The notes beneath the pieces are model-generated. The model ran no database searches. It was not told the DNA's origin and saw nothing but the letters and a program-made list of their open reading frames with translations. Positions 37,380 through 64,000 of a DNA stretch of 64,000 nt are shown piece by piece. The translations under genes were made by a program, and so were the position numbers. The stretch's first letter is position 1. Every line of letters starts with the position of its first letter. Source of the stretch: Macropodus opercularis (lineage: Eukaryota > Chordata > Actinopteri > Anabantiformes > Osphronemidae); contig CM061100.1 of assembly GCA_030770545.1 (NCBI GenBank), positions 11,338,501-11,402,500 of the forward strand, in the 5' to 3' direction.

Positions 37380-40300
37380 ACTGTCTAATGGTGTAAATGT
37401 CTTGAAACCAGCAACCTATGGTCAAGAAGGTCATTGCATGACATTGCTAAAATAGCTCTGCAACAAAAAGGGTGCAGTCTCTTATCGGTTTGGAAACCTC
37501 TGACTTTTGATTTATTTGAATAATGTAGGGTTTGGTGTTTTGGAACTAGACCTGTGACTTACTTGTCATCAGAACAACTTCGATGCTCCCTGCTTTTGCT
37601 GCTACTTATTCTGAGCAAAACAAAAAACAGAAACAGCTTTTTATAGTACAAATGAGGGAGACGTGATCCTACAAAAGGGTAATGAGCCTATTTACGTCTT
37701 ACAAATCAATCATTAATTTTATAAACTGAACAATTCTTTCTATTTGCTGTTGCTACAGTAAAAACACATTAACAATACGTTCCAAGCAAACTTTCAGTCC
37801 AACCTTGCAGGAAGTTTGATTTAAATGTCCAAGCTGAATTCACAAAGGTTTGTTAACATTAGTTAACAAAATACATTTACTTTGCTGGTAATTAGGTATA
37901 ATATTGTAAAACTAATGTCAACGTATATTAGCTGTAGTTAAGTCAAAACAATAAATTATTTCAACATTTTACAAATTTGACAGTTGGACTTTGCTTCCCC
38001 ACCAGAGAAAGCTATTTGGACTTTGTGTTTGTCCCACGTCAGCTTCCATACCTGCCGTCCTCACACACACCTGTTTCCCATCACCTATCACCCTGGACTT
38101 CATAAACCCCATACAGACTCTCTTTCCCCGCTGGTGTGTCTTTCCTAGTTTGCTTGTCTTGTTGCGCTCCCTCGTCCCTGACCTCTGGCTCTAAGCATCA
38201 TAGTAAGTTTAGTTAGTTTGTTCATAGCTTTTCTAGTTCCTGCTTGGCAGTGTTTTGTTTGTATGAATACTGATAACTTTGTTTGTTTTCTCCCGCTTGC
38301 GGTGACTTTATGTTCATAGTTAGTTTGACAGTCAGATTTATTAGAGTAAAGTTTTGTTATCTCCCGCTTGCGGTGACTTTTGGTTTATAGGCTTTTCATA
38401 TATTAGAACATAGTGTTGAATCTGGTCCACTATCGCTTTGTGTTACATTTTTGTTTATTCCTAAATTATGGTGTTTTCTCCAGATCGGCTGTGAATTTCT
38501 GTTTGCATCTTTATTTAATAAATTCTTGTTTGTGCGAAAGTTCACGCTTTGGGTTCATTTGCACCTGGGTCCGAGCTCTGCTCGGTTTCGTTTCGTAACA
38601 ACAAAAATGTGTTGAAAGCTAAGCACCACTTGATCTCAGTGTGTAGGAATTGAGTTCTTTGTTTAAAAAATGTCTTGTTCTTTAAATCTCTTCTAATACC
38701 ATAATTCTCACTCCCAAGAACATTGGCACAATATATACATATTAATCTGTTACTAGATGACTTGCAGCAGTTTCTTGTTTTATTTCTTCTTTTATTTCTC
38801 AATAATATGGCATTTACAGGTCTCTCTAATGTAAAACAATTTCTGATCAGGCCTGCAGCTCACCAGAAGCATATTGGGAATGAAGTGGGACTCTAAGCTC
38901 TTAGAGAGTCTTTGTGTTCTCTGCAGCATGAATACTTCAGCTTGGCATTGGGGCAAGCAAGTACTGTGGGGCTCATACATGTATAATTTATGCAAGGACT
39001 TCACACTACATGAGAAACACATCAGAGATAGGCAGGCATCCATCTGCAGATGACTCATTGAGGCAATCCTCTTCAAGGTCCACTTTAACTCTCTTTATAC
39101 AAAGCACTGGAAAAGCTTGGCCTGTTTTGCTCTCTGATTTGATGAGCTGATATGGGCTCCATGTCACAGACCTACAAAACCTCCATGCAGAAATGGTGTG
39201 ATGTCCATTCATGTGACCCACACTTAATTTTTTATGATATTTTCTTTCACAATCTTCAACCTAAACACGATTAGGTCAAATGAGTCATGACAAGCGTGTG
39301 TGACTCAAAAGTGACACGTGGCACTGAAGTCATGCAGATTGCAAACAAATGTGCTGCTAAGCGCTGAAGCACATGGGAGTAGGCCATGATATGTCTGTGT
39401 GTCCCCCACTTTGTGTTTCAGGCATGGGGTATTATTAGTCAATCAATTGACTATAAATTAAACATTGAGACTGAGGATTGTTTTAATCCTTTTAAAACTC
39501 TTTAAAATAAAAGAATCACCACCAAATTAAAAAAATAATTATTCACATTATAAAAGTCACATTTACCTAAATTCAAAGTATATAGCACAGTGGTGAATGT
39601 TAAAGGATATTTATTCTGTATACATAACCTTTTAAAACACACACACAAACAGTAGACTGCACACACAAGCATCCCTCTCCCTGCAGAGGACTGTGTGGGT
39701 GATGCACGAGTCTGTGTTCTTTCTGCGTGGGAGGACAGCTCAAAGTGTGAACTCAACAGTATGTGAGTGTGTCTCTGAGTAGATTAGCATGGATGTGCGT
39801 AAGCTTAGGTTTTTATAACTGCAACGATCTTTGTATGAGCTACTGCCTGTGCTTATTTTTTGAGCATAAGTAACAAAGTCTTCATACAACTTTATCATAT
39901 GTTGTTTTGCTCCAGGACCAAACAAAGTAAACTTATTATATAATGGCTGCATAGTAGATTAGTACAGCGTTATTGATGTGTACTGAGGGGTCTGTGAGAG
40001 AGGCAGAGGAGGGCTTTAAAACCTCATTTAATAAGAGGCCTTCAAACTGTCGGGGCCATTCAGTAACAGCTGAGTTTAACAGAAACTGGCTGTGGTAGCC
40101 ACGCTGTAATAATTAGAAGCTCTGTTCGACACCGTTATTTTTCAGTTATTTTCAGTTGTTTGACGGTTGTTGAAGGGGTTTGCCTCCTCCTGTCTGTGTG
40201 GATAACATTTTGCTGGAAGTGAATTTAAGAGTCACCAAATCCTGCAACCAAACACATCTGAACGCTCAAACAAACAGCCTCAGTCTCTTCATGATTCACA

Positions 40301-41330
40301 TTCTGTTCTTGTCAGGTTTAATACTCTTACAGATTTCCATTAACTGTTACGTTGTTTTCTTAACTTTTTTTCTCTGCTGTTGTTCTGTGTGTCTTTTATT
40401 TTTGTTAACTCAATGCACTTTCATGGTTTCAGGACTCAGTTACTGTAAATTACTTTTTATGCTTTCAACTGGGTTTGCAATAGTTTGTCAAAACCTAAAA
40501 TAAGCAATCTTTTGCTACTAACATCATTCGTAATGCTGTAATGTATTGAAAACTCTAAAACAAAATTTAATGTATAATGTTTGTGTACAATTTTCCCTGG
40601 ACACCGTAGAACTGAATCAAAAATGGAAGCAATGTGCTCACATATGCTCACCTTTGCCAAAGCACCATGCGTCTGAAGAGGTGTTGCTTCAGTCAAAAAC
40701 ATGGAGACCATAGCCTTATTTAGTAACCAGCACAGAAATGAAATGAATCTAGTGTGGTATTATGAAAATCGTTTTTAAATCCTACTGGGAAAAGCTAGTT
40801 TTGAAAGCACAGCCAGCAGTTGATGTGCGTTGATTTCTTTAGCCTGTGATTAATTTATTAGCTCGCTGCAACACAGAGACACACCACTGTGTTGTGTGAT
40901 TTATAATTCAGAGCACTGTTCAATGATTTCACCGGCCTTGTTTATACAAGATCTTTTTTAATCGCAGAAACTGTTGATATTAATTCTTGTAAACGCTAAT
41001 TTATGTATTTATTTAACAGGTCTATACAGTTCGTCTCACTGACTAATATCGTTGTTATTTTGTTAAGGTTGTATATTTTGATGGGTTTATTTTTTGATGA
41101 ATGAACTCATTGTCGGCTTGCACCCAATATTTGAATAGAAAACAGTGCTCGCGTCCGGACGCGTGCGTCTCTGTTGTAAAAAAAATTTGTTTCCTAGGCA
41201 ACCGGGAGGTTGATCGTGCTTGTGTTTTTTTCCGCTGCCGCGATGCTCCCAACAGTCTCTTGAATGCTCTAACGCGTGGAGCTTACACAATATCCACACC
41301 ACAGTTTAATTTGACTTTGGCACCCGCGCG
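37380..41330. other. Intergenic RING gene to grin1
   Basis: No gene recognised in about 4 kb. It includes the retroelement-like segment at about 38030-38605 (separate entry). Otherwise it is AT-rich with short non-conserved ORFs. GC and CpG content rise after about 41140 into the grin1 promoter. Confidence 0.45.
38030..38605 (+). mobile_element. Putative solo LTR or retroelement promoter fragment
   Basis: The segment has a TATA-like CTTCATAAACCCC near 38098, a poly(A)-type TTAATAAATTC near 38515, and a CpG-containing end CTCGGTTTCGTTTCGTAACA at about 38581-38600. It also has two copies of CTCCCGCTTGCGGTGACTTT (38290-38309 and 38361-38380) spaced 71 bp apart. A promoter followed by a poly(A) signal within 500 bp is what an LTR looks like. 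No target-site duplication, TG..CA ends or internal ORF could be confirmed. Confidence 0.35.
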
Positions 41331-42369
41331 CGATTAAATGAATGCGGGTCCGTCCATGGTGAAGTGTGATGACTACAGAGACATGGATGTCACCGGCATC
41401 CTGTGTGATTAACGAGCTGTCCACGGGATCAGTCCACTATTCGCAGAGTGCTACACGACAAATCAGGTTCTCCTTCTGCATTCAAACCCCGTGTTCATAA
41501 CTCAACTCTGACCTGAAACCCGTTAAATTAAAATGAACCCCCCCCCCCCCTCCATCTGCTCATATCTATAGTCAGGGGATTTGGGGGGAAATATTTCCTA
41601 ACCGTCTGGTCCTCGTTTCACACGCATCATATCACGTGCATTAACAAAACCCACATATTAGTCAGAATTAAATGTGCCTATCCATGGGGACAACTTCACA
41701 CTATATGTGCGCTGCCTGTAATGGCCTTAAATTCCATGTACTGTTACGTGTTACAGAGTGTATTTTCACACATGTATTTTTCACACGATCGCCTTCTGCT
41801 CCTCAGCAGCAATAGCGCGACACGCCAACACGTAAAACCCAGAGTGGGGAGCTGATATGGCGGGAGCGCGCAGCACCACTGCGGCGCGCAAGCACAGCTG
41901 CCAGCACCAAGGACAGCAGCCGCTGAGCCCAGAGTGACCAGCCCGCGACACATCGTTTTGACCAGCCTGCACATAGAGTGCCGAGGCGCGCCTGGAGGAA
42001 GCGATATCCACTCAGAGGAGAAAGCCGTCTGTACGCTTGGGTTGTGGTTTAATTCTTTGTTTAACACCACAGAATCGTCGCTCTGCGGAAAGCAAAAAGG
42101 GAACGATGTTTTTGGACTCTTTCTTTGACAACCTGCCCCTATGACCGTGCAAATTCCTGCGCATTGCACATAAATCCTCCCATTTTTTCCAGTCTTGTCC
42201 TCCTTCTTTGGCCCCCCTCTCTCGCTCGCGCACACCACCCACCTGGATCGTGTCTGCAGTTTTGGATTCAACTGGCTAAGCCGTGCTGCTGTCCATAAGC
42301 TGGTCGAGCCGACCCGCTACCGGGGAGAAAAGCGACCGGGCTGCACTGTGCTGTTTGGTGGTTTACACG
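41140..42369 (+). promoter_or_regulatory. grin1: CpG-rich promoter and 5' UTR region of grin1
   Basis: CpG-dense DNA precedes the grin1 ATG, with many CG dinucleotides (CGCGC, GCGGCGCGC and similar) in otherwise AT-rich surroundings. It has no TATA box and contains the RE1-like site listed separately. A long GC-rich 5' UTR and a CpG island are typical of vertebrate GRIN1. A run of 14 C at about 41537-41550 lies in it. The minus-strand ORF here (41744-42271) is a by-product of base composition. Confidence 0.6.
41900..41920 (+). promoter_or_regulatory. grin1: RE1/NRSE-like REST binding site
   Basis: The sequence CCAGCACCAAGGACAGCAGC matches the 21-bp RE1 consensus at 16 positions. Both half-sites, AGCACC and GGACAG, are perfect and correctly spaced. 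It lies about 450 bp before the grin1 ATG. Mammalian GRIN1 is a known REST target with an NRSE in its promoter region, so position and sequence agree. Confidence 0.7.
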
Positions 42370-61482
<19,113 letters not shown>

Positions 61483-61540
61483 TTATGAAGGCGATTTTAC
61501 CCCCTCTCAGCCTTGTGACCTTCAAACATGATGCAGCCTG

Positions 61541-61546
61541 AATAAA
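61541..61546 (+). terminator. grin1: Poly(A) signal after candidate grin1 terminal exon
   Basis: AATAAA 59 nt after the TAA that closes the candidate exon. It could end a short-tailed GluN1 mRNA, or it may be a chance intronic hexamer. Confidence 0.4.
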
Positions 61547-64000
61547 AGCTTAGCCTTCCACATCATGGCATGAATTTGTAGTTCTAAGATGCTGCTGTGG
61601 CGCTTATATGCTTCATAAAGTCAAATGATGTGGACATGGAAAGCCAAAGAGAACAACTAAATAACCTGCCATAATTAATTGATTAAAGATATTAATTGCA
61701 GTGTAGTCCTTTAGTCTGTAGTGGAGTCTTTGATCATGTGATCATCAATTAATACCACTTTAACAGTCAGACTAACAGCAGTCAAGAGCTAACAATGCAA
61801 ATAGAGCATAAAAAGTAAAATCAATGCCCTGGCACAGTGATTTTCCCAGCGTTGTCAACATAACAGTAAAGTGTCATAATGCAGTGCACTCTGTGTCTCT
61901 GTATCCACTGCAGTGTAAATAATGCAGACACAAAACAACAACGAAAAAAGGTACACGCTGGAAGCTCCATGCAATACAGTGGTTACACTGTATTGGAGGC
62001 AACAGCTTAAAGGATCAGTTCTCTCAGTTTTCAACTGTATACAGTTTTCTTCTTTCCCTTGTGGTATTTAGCGATGCAGATAGCTTTGGTTTGTTGTGCT
62101 GAGATAGTGGCAAATCTAGTAAATGCTTGTTTTTTTGTGTTATGGAATGGTTTTAATCTAAAATTAAGGGTTACACTCCTCCACAGTCCAATGACAAATT
62201 AGATTTGCTCCTGTATTCTAATGAGTATTGAGCACTGTAACTTCCTTCTCCACCTATACATCCTCCTTGCTATTATATTGTTGAGGGATTTACTCCCTGA
62301 TTGGATAGCATGGAGGAAAGTACAGAAGCTCAACATTTGATATCCACACTGTCTGTGATGTGGTTATTGCACACTCTGTCAGCCTTAAACCAGCGCTTAA
62401 GGTTTGGCCCTGCTGACACAGATAGCAGGGCTGGAGGTAGGTACAGCATAAAATCATGAGTGGCTGTCAGCAAATCAGTGTCCTCCTTGAGAGTGTCTGC
62501 CCTCAACTGCATATACTGTATGTAACTGTCGTGAGTGTCCTCATATGGATGTACCATAGGCACAAACAGCAGGCAAATGCATGTATGAGGGGCATCACTG
62601 AGAAAGGAGAGGGACACACTAAACTGCCCTTAGAACAGCGTGTTTTTAGATCCATGTCAGCAATGATCACATTGATTTCCCTGCACTGCTGAACAAAGAC
62701 AGCTCATGCATGCTCTTCTTTCTCACTGAATGCCACTGAGGACCCTCGGGCTAAGATAACAAACAAACACAAATATAACCGCTGTTATAGGGTCTCATGC
62801 AAGGAGGACAGAGCGAGTCTGTGAAGACAAGTTCCATTCTGTGTGTATATTATTCAGGACATTATTAATTGTGTTTGGGTACACTGATTGGTTAGACACC
62901 GGGATCTCATTCAAAATGAAAATCATACATTTAAAATGACAGCTTAGTTATGTAGGACGCAAAAGACAATATAATATTAAACATATATATATATTACATA
63001 TTAACATATTAAACAGTTTGTGTGACCTCCTCCTTCCTTAGGACTTCCTTAAAACTGAAACTTGAGTGAACTGAGTCCCATGTGTAGCATCATTCTGACT
63101 GCTTGTTTGTACTGTATGTACTGTAATATGTGATCATACACCCCCAGGTGTGCAGTACGGTGCCCTCACATACCTTTCAACTTAAGGATGTAATTTCTGA
63201 TAATGTACACTTCTGATTAACCTAAATCTGTACATAGCACACAACTAAAATTGCACATCTCATATGTAATGCACTGAAGCCACACAAGTTTAAAGGAAGT
63301 AAAATGATTTCATCTCAATTAGCACATTTCTATAATTAGGTAAGGGAATTGATCTTTTTGCATTGTTTTGAGTCAGTAAAAACCTATTGATCTCCATAAA
63401 TTTTAGTCAAAACTAATGACAAGCAAGATTATTAAACAAAGTGGATTATTAAACAGGTAAAATGTAGATGTTTCCTATAGGAGTTGGTAGAGAACAAAAA
63501 ACTATGATGGAGGAAAGGGACGAAATTAAAATATTTGATTTCTGACTAATTTTAGAATTTTTTAGTTTGTTTAGCAGTCTTGACTTTTTCTCAGGAATTC
63601 AAATTCTGAGCTATCATGTTATTTCCCTGCCCAGTATTACAAAACAGATCCCTGAGGACCCTACAATGTGTCCTCATGGCCCATCTACTGTATGAGACAA
63701 TTTATGTAGGCAGGATTCACATGGGGTTAAAGTGAAGCATAAAAAGGAGGTGTACCGTGTTGGTCAACAATGCTGTGGTGTGATGGACACTGGTTGGCCA
63801 GAGCCAGGTGAGAGACTGTGTCACTGTTTCATTTACAGTATGACATCACAAAGGGAAAGAATCTTGAATCAATTTGATTCTACAGGATAATATTTAAAAA
63901 AAACAGCTCTAAACTTCTTTGTGTCCAAGCTATAGAAATTGAAAGAAAAAAGAATGACTAATAAGTGAATTTTGCACTAGAGGATTTTTAAAGTTATAAT
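61547..64000. other. Downstream part of grin1 intron or 3' flank
   Basis: I searched for a C1 cassette (basic, Ser-rich, following the KNLQ junction) and the C2/C2' exon in all frames by eye and saw none. The segment is AT-rich with no domain-bearing ORF. It is either a long grin1 intron or flanking DNA, and the window ends before this can be decided. Confidence 0.45.

Noticed and set aside
41744..42271. 175-codon minus-strand ORF overlapping the grin1 promoter
   Set aside because: CpG-rich DNA has few stop codons by chance. The protein shows no known domain and the segment is explained by the grin1 5' region and RE1 site.

Overview
The window is nuclear DNA of a ray-finned (teleost) fish. 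The genes are split by GT-AG introns and keep vertebrate exon phases. The proteins are recognisably vertebrate, and the repeats (Tc1 remnants, a tRNA-derived SINE, an L2/Rex-like LINE) are typical of fish. I would guess a percomorph, but the sequence does not fix the species. I rebuilt the gene models by hand from splice signals, reading phase and protein similarity recalled from memory. No alignment or database search was run.

Layout, all seven genes on the + strand: gfi1b (75-2227, all coding exons present), gtf3c5 (8493-15437), two tandem bile-salt-activated carboxyl ester lipase genes (16349-19514 and 22562-25850), a Rieske oxygenase of the DAF-36/Neverland cholesterol 7-desaturase family (28239-34361), a single-exon RING finger protein with a C-terminal membrane anchor (36294-37094), and grin1, the obligatory NMDA receptor subunit (42370 to at least 61197, probably continuing past the window). 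The order gfi1b, gtf3c5, cel matches human 9q34.13. GRIN1 lies further along the same human arm at 9q34.3, so this is a compact version of a conserved vertebrate block.

The genes do not form an operon or one pathway. gfi1b is a blood-lineage repressor, gtf3c5 is a basal RNA polymerase III factor, the cel pair encodes pancreatic digestive lipases, the Neverland-like gene acts on sterols, and grin1 is neuronal. The two cel copies share all 11 exon lengths, proximal promoter motifs and 3' flank, so they arose by tandem duplication of a unit of about 6.2 kb.

The points most worth following up are these: an in-frame candidate exon after the last universal grin1 exon, which could be a cassette or an alternative terminal exon with its own poly(A) signal; a good RE1/NRSE (REST) match upstream of grin1; the intact 63-bp N1 cassette with TGCATG motifs just downstream; very uneven divergence along the two cel genes; and a vertebrate Neverland gene with both iron centres intact. 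I saw no tRNA or rRNA gene, CRISPR array or bacterial-type feature.
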